From positions 1-5,867 of the forward strand of contig JBNJEA010000169.1 of assembly GCA_051745395.1 (NCBI GenBank): a stretch of DNA of 5,867 bases. The letters run 5' to 3'. This document shows positions 1-5,867 of this stretch, piece after piece. The number at the start of each line of letters is the position of its first letter. The first letter of the stretch is position 1. Below the pieces are notes generated by a model, which was not told where the DNA came from, did not search any database, and saw nothing but the letters and a program-made list of their open reading frames with translations. The position numbers and the translations under genes were made by a program. The stretch comes from JBNJEA01 sp051745395. Its GTDB lineage: Bacteria > Desulfobacterota > Desulfobacteria > Desulfobacterales > Desulfosalsimonadaceae.

Positions 1-367
1 CAGACCCGTCATGTTCATAGACCAGAAGCCCGTTTTCGACATCGGCCTTGGTAAAGCTCGCCCCATCATTGTTATAATCCAGAAGATATTCGCCGTCGAG
101 CTTTAGCCAGCCATCATAGGGCTCACTATACAGAACATAGGTCTTTTCCGCCTCCAGTTTGCCTCCAGGATCCTTCAAAACGCACGATCCTCCTTCTTCA
201 ACCGTGAAATCGGGTTGAATCTCTATGGCGCGGGCGGCATCGACAGCCCAAAAGCCGCCCGCAGCAAATAATAACAGCGCGATGCTGACGATGAAACGTA
301 AATGCCGCTTTCGATTATACAAGCGGCGGTAAAGTTTTCCGAATGCGTATCCGATTGTCTCTGCCAT
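1..367 (-). CDS. Exported CSPG/cadherin-like repeat protein, N-terminal part (runs off left edge)
   Basis: The frame opens at an ATG (367-365) preceded by AGAGGA at 378-373 and stays open for 122 codons to the window edge, so the C-terminus is missing. Residues 1-24 are a long basic N-region (KLYRRLYNRKRHLR at 11-24). Residues 25-42 are hydrophobic, and an Ala-Arg-Ala site at 45-47 suits signal peptidase I, so the protein is probably exported. Residues 52-122 match one chondroitin-sulfate-proteoglycan (Cadherin_3-like) repeat: TVEEGGS at 55-61, then a Gly-Trp-Leu-Lys-Leu-Asp-Gly turn near 86-92, then FTKADVENGLLVYEHDGS at 105-122, the hallmark end of the repeat. Bacterial proteins with these repeats are usually large surface or secreted adhesins. 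That role is inference here, since only one repeat is visible. The gene is divergent from the kinase-like gene at 671. Base composition is near 50% GC, lower than the rest of the window, which could reflect a different history. Confidence is high for the CDS and good for the repeat. Confidence 0.8.
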   Translation of the reverse strand, partial: MAETIGYAFGKLYRRLYNRKRHLRFIVSIALLLFAAGGFWAVDAARAIEIQPDFTVEEGGSCVLKDPGGKLEAEKTYVLYSEPYDGWLKLDGEYLLDYNNDGASFTKADVENGLLVYEHDGS

Positions 368-380
368 CACATTCCTCTAC

Positions 381-460
381 GATATTTGGTTTAATAAGGA
401 TTAAAAATCATGAACTTCTCATCTACAAACCGGTACAATTTTTTTTCACATCCAAATATC
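381..460. repeat. 9-bp inverted repeat flanking a candidate promoter
   Basis: GATATTTGG at 381-389 and its exact reverse complement CCAAATATC at 452-460 are 62 bases apart. The arms lie on either side of the candidate minus-strand promoter at 400-428, one just downstream of the expected start point and one upstream of the -35. That layout would suit a pair of operator half-sites, but a 9-bp match in an AT-rich 300-base spacer is not rare by chance. Confidence 0.35.
400..428 (-). promoter_or_regulatory. Candidate sigma-70-like promoter for the repeat protein
   Basis: On the minus strand, TTGTAG at 428-423 (3 of 6 to the -35 consensus) is followed after 17 bases by TTTAAT at 405-400 (5 of 6 to the -10). 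Transcription would start near 393, giving a leader of about 25 bases before the ATG at 367. The weak -35 keeps this tentative. Confidence 0.3.
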
Positions 461-670
461 TTTTCGGACTGACGGGAAAAAACGTTAGAAAGGCGTTTAA
501 AAAAACGAAACAACCGGACAAAATGTCTTTCGTTGCCGAAGGCCGTCTGTGGTCAAAGACAGTCAAAACCGTTATTTTTGTGTAATGTTAAAGATTAGCG
601 GCTTGCCATTGCGGCCGAAGCACCTAAGATTGATTTACAAGACGCCATTGGTTTCAAGGAAAGGCTTTCC

Positions 671-1669
671 ATGTTCGACTTCAAACCGTTTTCGCATCCT
701 TCCAAACAGCCGGATATCATTGAATCGCCGACCAAACCGCTACAAACGGCTTTGGTCATATCCGCGGTCTTTTTTGCCGCAGGCATTGCCTACATCCTGC
801 TTTCCAGCCATATCGCCGCCCTGTTCGCCGCGTCGGTGCCGGACCTGGCGACAATCGAAAAAATAAAGGGCATCATCTATGTGGTGGTAACCACCATCCT
901 GTTGTTTGGCCTGCTTTATGGCCAACTGCTGCGCATCCAGCGCCAGCAGCGCAAACTGCTGAATTTCGGCAACCGGCTCATTGACGCGGAAAGACAGGCC
1001 ACGGCGGGGGTATTTGCCGATTCCGTGGCCGGGGAAATCAGCAACGTCCTGATGACGATGGAATACAACATCAACATCCTGGTCGAAGGCAAGCCGGAAG
1101 AAAAGCAAGCGGCAATGGCGAACATCAACAGATCCCAGGCCAGGTTAAACAGCCTGGCCAGGCGTCTGGGCAAAGTCGGCGGCAGCCGGGCCGGCCAGAC
1201 CAAGCAGGATTATTTCGACCTGTCCGCCGCCTTAAAAGATGCCATCGACTTTGCCGGAAAGCATCAGAAGTTAAGGTCCTGCGCCCTCGAATTCCGCGGG
1301 CCGGATTCGCTGATGTTCATGGGCAATCCGCTGCTGATTTACCAGATGCTGATCAACCTGGCCTTAAACGCCGCCGACGCCACCGGCGGGCACGGCCATA
1401 TCCGGGTTGGCCTTTCCCAGCAAGCCGACAGCGTCGCCATCCGGGTCCACGACAACGGACCGGGGGTTTCCGAAAACCGCCGGAAATCCATCCTGGAACC
1501 CTTTGCCACTTCGAAGGAAAAAGGCCTCGGCCTGGGGCTGCTTTCCGTGACCGCCTGCGCCCGGGCGCACCAGGGAAGCGTCTCCGTCGGCGAATCGGAT
1601 CTCGGGGGTGCGTGCTTCGAGGTCTTCCTTAAAAAAACCCCGCCGGTCATCGACGATGCCGCGGCGTAA
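671..1669 (+). CDS. Membrane histidine-kinase-like ATPase lacking the phosphoacceptor histidine
   Basis: This 332-residue protein has two membrane helices, about residues 26-54 and 68-87. The loop between them is only about 13 residues, so there is no periplasmic sensor domain. A basic, coiled linker (88-110) leads to a dimerisation-like region at 105-165. The H-box there reads SVAGEISNVL (118-127), with Gly121 (codon GGG, 1031-1033) where kinases carry His. No histidine occurs anywhere from residue 48 to 197. The ATP-binding domain at about 215-322 looks intact: N-box INLALNAADA (228-237), G1 box DNGPG (261-265), F-box EPF (276-278) and G2 GLGLGL (285-290). Conventional autophosphorylation is therefore unlikely. 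It may bind ATP and act as a pseudokinase, as Caulobacter DivL does with Tyr at this site; this is inference. AAGGAAAGG at 656-664 supports the start. No response regulator is adjacent. Transcription ends at the terminator at 1762-1793. Confidence 0.88.
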   Translation: MFDFKPFSHPSKQPDIIESPTKPLQTALVISAVFFAAGIAYILLSSHIAALFAASVPDLATIEKIKGIIYVVVTTILLFGLLYGQLLRIQRQQRKLLNFGNRLIDAERQATAGVFADSVAGEISNVLMTMEYNINILVEGKPEEKQAAMANINRSQARLNSLARRLGKVGGSRAGQTKQDYFDLSAALKDAIDFAGKHQKLRSCALEFRGPDSLMFMGNPLLIYQMLINLALNAADATGGHGHIRVGLSQQADSVAIRVHDNGPGVSENRRKSILEPFATSKEKGLGLGLLSVTACARAHQGSVSVGESDLGGACFEVFLKKTPPVIDDAAA

Positions 1670-1761
1670 ACAGCTTTATCGTCGCCTCCCCCTACCCGAT
1701 AGCGGCTGACATTTCCACGGGATCAAAATCGTTATCGTAACGCAAACCCCGATTCGGCCAC

Positions 1762-1793
1762 AAAAAACCGGGCCGGCAACGGCCCGGTTTTTT
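1762..1793. terminator. Bidirectional Rho-independent terminator
   Basis: A perfect 13-bp stem pairs 1762-1774 (six A then CCGGGCC) with 1781-1793 (GGCCCGG then six T) around the six-base loop GGCAAC. The A-tract on one side and T-tract on the other let it work in both directions. It serves the kinase-like gene ending at 1669 and the minus-strand oxidoreductase, whose stop codon is at 1803-1801. Confidence 0.92.
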
Positions 1794-1800
1794 ATCCCCT

Positions 1801-2916
1801 TTATTCGAACAGGTCCTTGAACCGCCGCATCTTCTCCGGCGTCCACTGGGTGCAGTAGGCGGGCTTTCCCTGCATGACGAGCTGCATGCAGACATCTTCG
1901 CAGGCGGGGTCGCAATGGATGATCTCGTCCTCCCGGCCGTCTTTTACCTTCTGCGGCCACCGGGGATCGGCCAGCAGCACGCGGGCAAGTCCCACCATGT
2001 CCGCCTTTTCAGAGGCCAGGATGTCTTCGGCGACCGACCCGGTTGAGATTCTGCCGGCCGTGATCACCGGCGCCGCCACATTCGGCCGGACCTCGGCGGC
2101 CAGATCGGCCATGTAGCCTTGGGTCTTGGATTTGCTGATAATCTCCGCGCGCATAAACGACTCATAGGTGCCGCCCATCACCGAAATGTAGGCCAGGCCG
2201 GCGCTGGAAAGGGACTTGGCAAACCAGGTGGATTCATCGAGCTGCAGGCCGTCTTCGAGCCATTCGTCGGCCATGAACCGGTATCCCACCGGAAAATCGC
2301 CCACTGCCGATTTAACCGAATCCAGCACCTCCAGGGGAAATCGCATCCGGTTGGCCAGCGCCCCGCCATATGCGTCGACGCGCTGGTTGGTCCGGGGAGA
2401 GACGAACTGGGCCAGCAGGTAGCCGGTGCCGCCGTGCAGCTCCACCATGTCGAAACCCGCATCCCGGGCGCGCTTTGCCGCGGAGGCAAATTTTTCGCGG
2501 ATGTCGTTTATCTCGTCAACGGTCAGCACCCGCGGCATTTTGCCGAAGGTGTTGACCGCCGACGGGGCCGGGGGCGCATCCACGCCGGCAAACCGGCCGG
2601 CATGATTGATCTGGATGGCGGCCATCGCCCCTTGGGCCTTGATGGTTTCGGCCAGTTCGGCAAGGCCGGCCATGTTCTCATCGGTATCGATCCGGATGGT
2701 CCGATTGGAACCGCTGCCCGCCGGGTGATCCACAGTGGCATTTTCCACCGTGATCATGGCCGCGCCGCTTTCGGCCATGATGCGGTAATGTTCCAGCAGC
2801 AGCGGCGAAACCGTTCCGCCTTCGCCGGCGTAACCCAGGTACAGCGGCGCCATTACGATCCGATTGTTCAGGGTTTTACCGCCCACTCCGATCGGGGAAA
2901 ACAAATGGGAATCCAT
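1801..2916 (-). CDS. Old Yellow Enzyme / FadH-type NADH:flavin oxidoreductase with C-terminal cysteine cluster
   Basis: This 371-residue FMN-dependent TIM-barrel oxidoreductase belongs to the family of Old Yellow Enzyme, 2,4-dienoyl-CoA reductase and trimethylamine dehydrogenase. Such enzymes move hydride to C=C bonds or oxidise amines; the substrate here is unknown. Visible motifs are NNRIVMAPL (17-25), QINHAGR (102-108), HGGTGYLLAQFVSPRTNQR (161-179) with DAYGG (181-185), and the FMN-phosphate segment AGRI (287-290) with GLARVLLADPRW (309-320). Four cysteines at 335, 339, 343 and 355 (C-x3-C-x3-C-x11-C) sit where FadH and trimethylamine dehydrogenase bind a 4Fe-4S cluster, though the family spacing starts C-x2-C. 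The C-terminal NAD(P)/FAD domain of FadH is absent, so electrons must come from a separate partner or directly from the nucleotide. Position 164 is Thr where many family members have His or Asn. The same frame extends to an ATG at 2952, but AAGGAGG at 2927-2921 points to 2916. Cytoplasmic; monocistronic. Confidence 0.9.
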   Translation of the reverse strand: MDSHLFSPIGVGGKTLNNRIVMAPLYLGYAGEGGTVSPLLLEHYRIMAESGAAMITVENATVDHPAGSGSNRTIRIDTDENMAGLAELAETIKAQGAMAAIQINHAGRFAGVDAPPAPSAVNTFGKMPRVLTVDEINDIREKFASAAKRARDAGFDMVELHGGTGYLLAQFVSPRTNQRVDAYGGALANRMRFPLEVLDSVKSAVGDFPVGYRFMADEWLEDGLQLDESTWFAKSLSSAGLAYISVMGGTYESFMRAEIISKSKTQGYMADLAAEVRPNVAAPVITAGRISTGSVAEDILASEKADMVGLARVLLADPRWPQKVKDGREDEIIHCDPACEDVCMQLVMQGKPAYCTQWTPEKMRRFKDLFE

Positions 2917-2920
2917 GAGC

Positions 2921-2927
2921 CCTCCTT
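2921..2927 (-). promoter_or_regulatory. Shine-Dalgarno deciding the oxidoreductase start
   Basis: On the minus strand AAGGAGG lies four bases (GCTC) before the ATG at 2916-2914. It is the strongest ribosome site in the window and favours this start over the in-frame ATG twelve codons upstream (2952). Confidence 0.85.
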
Positions 2928-2977
2928 GCCCGGTTGACGTTGCCGGGTCCATTTATGGATTTCGGGTTGTTTCGAAA

Positions 2978-3006
2978 AACTTAAAAGAACAGGCAGGAGC
3001 TGTCAA
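2978..3006 (-). promoter_or_regulatory. Candidate sigma-70-like promoter for the oxidoreductase
   Basis: On the minus strand a perfect TTGACA at 3006-3001 is followed after 17 bases by TAAGTT at 2983-2978, a weak -10 (3 of 6). Transcription would start near 2970, with a leader of about 55 bases that excludes the upstream in-frame ATG at 2952 from good initiation context. The gap from the kinase remnant at 3087 supports separate transcription. Confidence 0.45.
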
Positions 3007-3086
3007 ACGAGGGGGGAAGGAAGCAAGCACGAAATGTCGGATGGCAGGGAATCCAATTTTTAAAAAAAACGCACGCCGAGATTATA

Positions 3087-3470
3087 CTATGAATCGAGCA
3101 CCTTCCGGATTTTTGCGGCCAGGTCTTTTGCGGAAAAGGGTGTCTGGATAAAATAGACGCCGGGGTCGAGCACCCCGTGATGGGCGATCACATCCTCGGT
3201 ATAGCCGGACATGTAAAGCACCCGGATGTCCGGATTCATTTCGGCCACCGCTTCAAAAAGCTCCCGGCCGTTGATATCCGGCATGATCACGTCGGTGAGC
3301 AGCAGATCAACTCGCCTTTCCTGCCGCTGCAGCTTCTCCAGCGCCTCGCCGCCGCCGCTGCCGGCCGTTAACACGGTGTAGCCTTTCCGCTGCAGCATCA
3401 GGGCCGCCAGTTTTTTGACCTGGTCTTCGTCCTCGGCGAGCAGAATCGTTTCCGAACGTGCGCCCGGCCC
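3087..3470 (-). pseudogene. Kinase remnant, frame 3: receiver domain
   Basis: A nearly complete response-regulator receiver begins at SETILLAEDEDQV (about 3455) and ends at the TAG 3089-3087. It has the acidic pair in AEDED, the phosphoacceptor Asp in LLTDVIMP (codon 3293-3291), and the Ser of MSGYTED. The conserved Lys before Pro-Phe is Thr (IQTPF, codon ACA at 3143-3141), which normally harms phosphorylation switching. A TGA lies about 16 codons upstream in this frame, so it cannot be entered from the ATPase frame without a shift. The first ATG in frame (3398) falls inside the domain, past its first strand and acidic pair. An independent functional receiver is therefore unlikely. Confidence 0.75.
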
Positions 3471-3850
3471 GCGGACGGGGAATCAGGCGCCGGTTCCCAA
3501 ACATGATCGACGGATACGGGCAGATAAATCTTAAACGTCGTTCCCCTGCCCGATTCGCTGTAAACCCAGATGCTGCCGTCGTGCTGCCTGACAATGCCGT
3601 ACATGGTGGCAAGACCCAACCCCGTGCCTTTTTCCTTCTCCTTGGTCGTGAAAAACGGCTCAAAAATCTTGCGGCGTGTCTTGGCGTCCATGCCCCAGCC
3701 GGTGTCGCTGATGGCCAGCATCACATAGGGGCCGGGCACCACCTCGCGGTGGCCGGCGGCATAGGGGCTGTCGAGCTCGGCTTCGGATATCGTCATTGAA
3801 CTTGGCTTTTCGCCTTTGCCGCTCCCCCGGCTTCGGAAAAATTTTTTCAA
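3398..3850 (-). pseudogene. Kinase remnant, frame 2: C-terminal half of HATPase domain
   Basis: This frame holds the back half of a histidine-kinase ATPase domain. Numbered from the ATG at 3850, the visible parts are ISEAELDSPYAAGHREVVPG (21-40), the G1 box SDTGWGMD (48-55), the F-box FEPFFTTKEKEKGTGLGL (63-80) with the G2 box, and the closing strand GRGTTFKIYLPV (101-112). The N-box and everything before it are gone, so the ATP site cannot be complete. Residues after about 125 are out-of-frame readings of the receiver. Homologous sequence begins near 3805; the first 15-18 residues come from other-frame PAS sequence. The ATG at 3850 is not likely to be a real start. Confidence 0.75.
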
Positions 3851-4175
3851 AATGCGGTGTCCAGTCCGGGGGCAGAAAAGCCGTGAAGTGCTTTCCGATC
3901 ACCTCGGATCGTTCATAGCCGAGAGTTTTTAACCAGGCGTCTTTCGTACCGACCATCTCGGCCGCGGAACACCCGGTCAGTTTTTCACAGGCACTATTCC
4001 AGTGGGTAACGAAATGGGCGGCATCGATGATAAAGCTCGGGATGGCAAAACCGTGGGCGATCTGGGTCAGCATTGTTTCATTTCGGGCCGATGCGGCGTC
4101 ATTGCGTTGCTGCAGTTGTTCTTCCAACTGCCGGACCCGCTTTTTTAACGCCTCGTAGCTCGGTTTGTCCGCCAT
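3800..4175 (-). pseudogene. Kinase remnant, frame 1: coiled coil plus fused PAS halves
   Basis: This part starts at the ATG 4175-4173. Residues 6-35 form a charged heptad-like helix (LKKRVRQLEEQLQQRND). A PAS fold follows, with IPSFIIDAAHFVTHWN (45-60), LTGCSAAEMVGT (66-77) and, only about 17 residues later, a second copy of the same PAS element, LGYERSEVIGKH (85-96), then PPDW (102-105). A normal PAS domain has one such element, so two PAS domains have been fused by an in-frame deletion near 3933. After about residue 115 the frame leaves homologous sequence and continues as nonsense to a stop at 3660. The ribosome site is weak (AGGA about 15 bases upstream). Confidence 0.75.
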
Positions 4176-4284
4176 ACGGTATTCTTATTCCTGATTCATG
4201 GTTTTTGCCCTTGCAAAACCGGCGCGGCCGGATCCATCTTGTCCGGCACAATCCCGGATCAAACCCTTTTGCCCAGCGAATTTT

Positions 4285-4312
4285 TTGATATGAAACCGAA
4301 AATACCTATATT
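4285..4312 (+). promoter_or_regulatory. Sigma-70-like promoter for the small Cys-rich protein
   Basis: TTGATA at 4285-4290 (5 of 6) is followed after 16 bases by TATATT at 4307-4312 (5 of 6). An alternative -10, TATTAT at 4309-4314, has an 18-base spacer. Transcription would start near 4320, giving a leader of about 48 bases to the ATG at 4368. This is the best promoter match in the window. Confidence 0.6.
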
Positions 4313-4367
4313 ATAGTAATAAAGTCCGCACCACCTTGCAAACACAACCGGAGAAAGGCGTTTTACG

Positions 4368-4526
4368 ATGGGATATATCATAACCGGGATACTGATTGCC
4401 GCTGTTGCGTTTTTTCTCTTCCGGCGGCAGGCCTCCACTGCATCGGATGAAAACAAAATCGAGGCCACCTATGTATGCGACCAGTGCGGCGAGCACGAAT
4501 GCATCTGTCACAAAACCGAAGAATGA
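4368..4526 (+). CDS. Small membrane-anchored Cys-rich protein (52 aa), putative metal-binding
   Basis: This short frame encodes 52 residues. Residues 2-18 (GYIITGILIAAVAFFLF) form one hydrophobic helix ending in Arg-Arg, so the N-terminus is probably embedded and the tail cytoplasmic. A polar linker (21-34) leads to a compact tail, YVCDQCGEHECICHKTEE (35-52), with Cys at 37, 40, 45 and 47 and His at 43 and 48. The C-x2-C-x4-C-x-C arrangement suggests a zinc-ribbon-like or other metal site; this is inference. I recall similar short hypothetical proteins in Desulfobacterota but cannot name a family. GGAGAAAGG at 4350-4358 is the ribosome site, about 9 bases from the ATG, and a strong promoter precedes it. 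It ends 15 bases before the stop of the convergent acyl-CoA dehydrogenase, with no terminator visible between them. Confidence 0.75.
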   Translation: MGYIITGILIAAVAFFLFRRQASTASDENKIEATYVCDQCGEHECICHKTEE

Positions 4527-4541
4527 TCGACGGCACCGGAA

Positions 4542-5867
<1,326 letters not shown>

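Larger units (their letters stand above)
368..670. other. AT-rich divergent intergenic spacer
   Basis: This 303-base spacer separates the minus-strand repeat protein from the plus-strand kinase-like gene. It is much more AT-rich than the flanking genes, about one third GC over 361-480 by hand count. It should hold both divergent promoters. A candidate for the minus-strand gene lies at 400-428, and an inverted repeat with arms at 381-389 and 452-460 flanks it. For the plus-strand gene I see a clear ribosome site (AAGGAAAGG, 656-664) but no convincing -35/-10 pair. I find no coding region, hairpin terminator or RNA gene that I can support. Confidence 0.6.
3087..4175 (-). pseudogene. Remnant hybrid PAS histidine kinase / response regulator (multiple deletions and frameshifts)
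   Basis: Three overlapping minus-strand frames, read in order, give the expected order of a hybrid sensor kinase: N-terminal coiled coil, PAS, HATPase, receiver. The parts are joined badly. PAS1 is cut after GTKDAW and runs straight into the middle of a second PAS (LKTLGYERSEVIG). Reading then changes frame, and the whole dimerisation/phosphoacceptor domain and the ATPase N-box are missing. The ATPase remnant resumes at MTISEAELD in a second frame. The receiver lies in a third frame. The span is 363 codons, while intact PAS-PAS-kinase-receiver proteins are usually over 600 residues. No phosphoacceptor histidine domain remains, so conventional kinase activity is impossible. A sequencing error could explain single-base shifts but not the lost domains. 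The remnant lies between two unrelated units with no obvious terminator after it. I am confident it is a decayed gene; the exact junctions are approximate. Confidence 0.82.

Noticed and set aside
343..585. An 80-codon plus-strand open frame over the divergent spacer
   Set aside because: It begins inside the oppositely oriented repeat-protein gene, has no ribosome site, and its translation is low-complexity Lys/Phe-rich sequence with no recognisable domain.
1730..1742. Short palindrome CGTTA-TCG-TAACG after the kinase-like gene
   Set aside because: A 5-bp stem with a 3-base loop and no T-tract is within chance expectation, and the real terminator follows at 1762.
2119..2937. A 272-codon plus-strand open frame
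   Set aside because: It lies wholly antisense to the well-supported flavin oxidoreductase and its translation is typical GC-rich antisense sequence rich in Gly, His and Arg with no family motifs.
3440..3480. Programmed -1 ribosomal frameshifting joining the ATPase and receiver frames
   Set aside because: No X-XXY-YYZ slippery heptamer lies in the correct phase, and the rest of the gene carries unrelated disabling deletions.
3307..3663. A 118-codon minus-strand frame across the ATPase and receiver remnants
   Set aside because: Its translation is Arg-rich out-of-frame reading; the other two frames carry the real domain sequence.
4073..4288. A 71-codon plus-strand open frame over the start of the kinase remnant
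   Set aside because: It is antisense to the coiled-coil/PAS coding sequence, has no ribosome site and shows no recognisable features.

Overview
The window looks like chromosome from a deltaproteobacterial (Desulfobacterota) organism, probably a sulfate reducer of the Desulfosarcina/Desulfococcus kind. This is inferred from family style only: a roughly 600-residue type acyl-CoA dehydrogenase, a single-domain FadH-like flavin oxidoreductase with a cysteine cluster, and a PAS/HATPase/receiver kinase whose N-terminus resembles that group. No rRNA or other marker confirms it. Genes from about 670 onward are GC-rich. The first 367 bases are near 50% GC by hand count, and the spacer after them is clearly AT-rich.

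Layout. (1) 1-367, minus strand: the first 122 codons of an exported protein that starts a CSPG/cadherin-like repeat and runs off the left edge. (2) 368-670: an AT-rich divergent spacer with a possible minus-strand promoter flanked by a 9-bp inverted repeat. (3) 671-1669, plus strand: a two-helix membrane histidine-kinase-like protein with intact ATP-binding motifs but glycine where the phosphoacceptor histidine should be. (4) 1762-1793: a strong bidirectional terminator between convergent genes. (5) 1801-2916, minus strand: an Old Yellow Enzyme/FadH-type flavin oxidoreductase with its own promoter and an excellent Shine-Dalgarno that fixes the start. (6) 3087-4175, minus strand: the remnant of a hybrid PAS histidine kinase, now in three reading frames, lacking the histidine domain and the N-box. 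(7) 4368-4526, plus strand: a 52-residue membrane-anchored Cys-rich protein behind a good sigma-70-like promoter. (8) 4542-5867, minus strand: the C-terminal three quarters of an acyl-CoA dehydrogenase that runs off the right edge.

The genes do not form one operon. They alternate strand, and each intact gene appears to be its own transcription unit. The acyl-CoA dehydrogenase and the flavin oxidoreductase both suit acyl-CoA or enoate redox metabolism, but they are separated by the dead kinase and nothing shows co-regulation. The most unusual items are the histidine-less kinase, the multiply damaged hybrid kinase, the Cys-rich small protein, and the truncated repeat protein at the left edge. 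I see no mobile element, CRISPR array, tRNA or rRNA.
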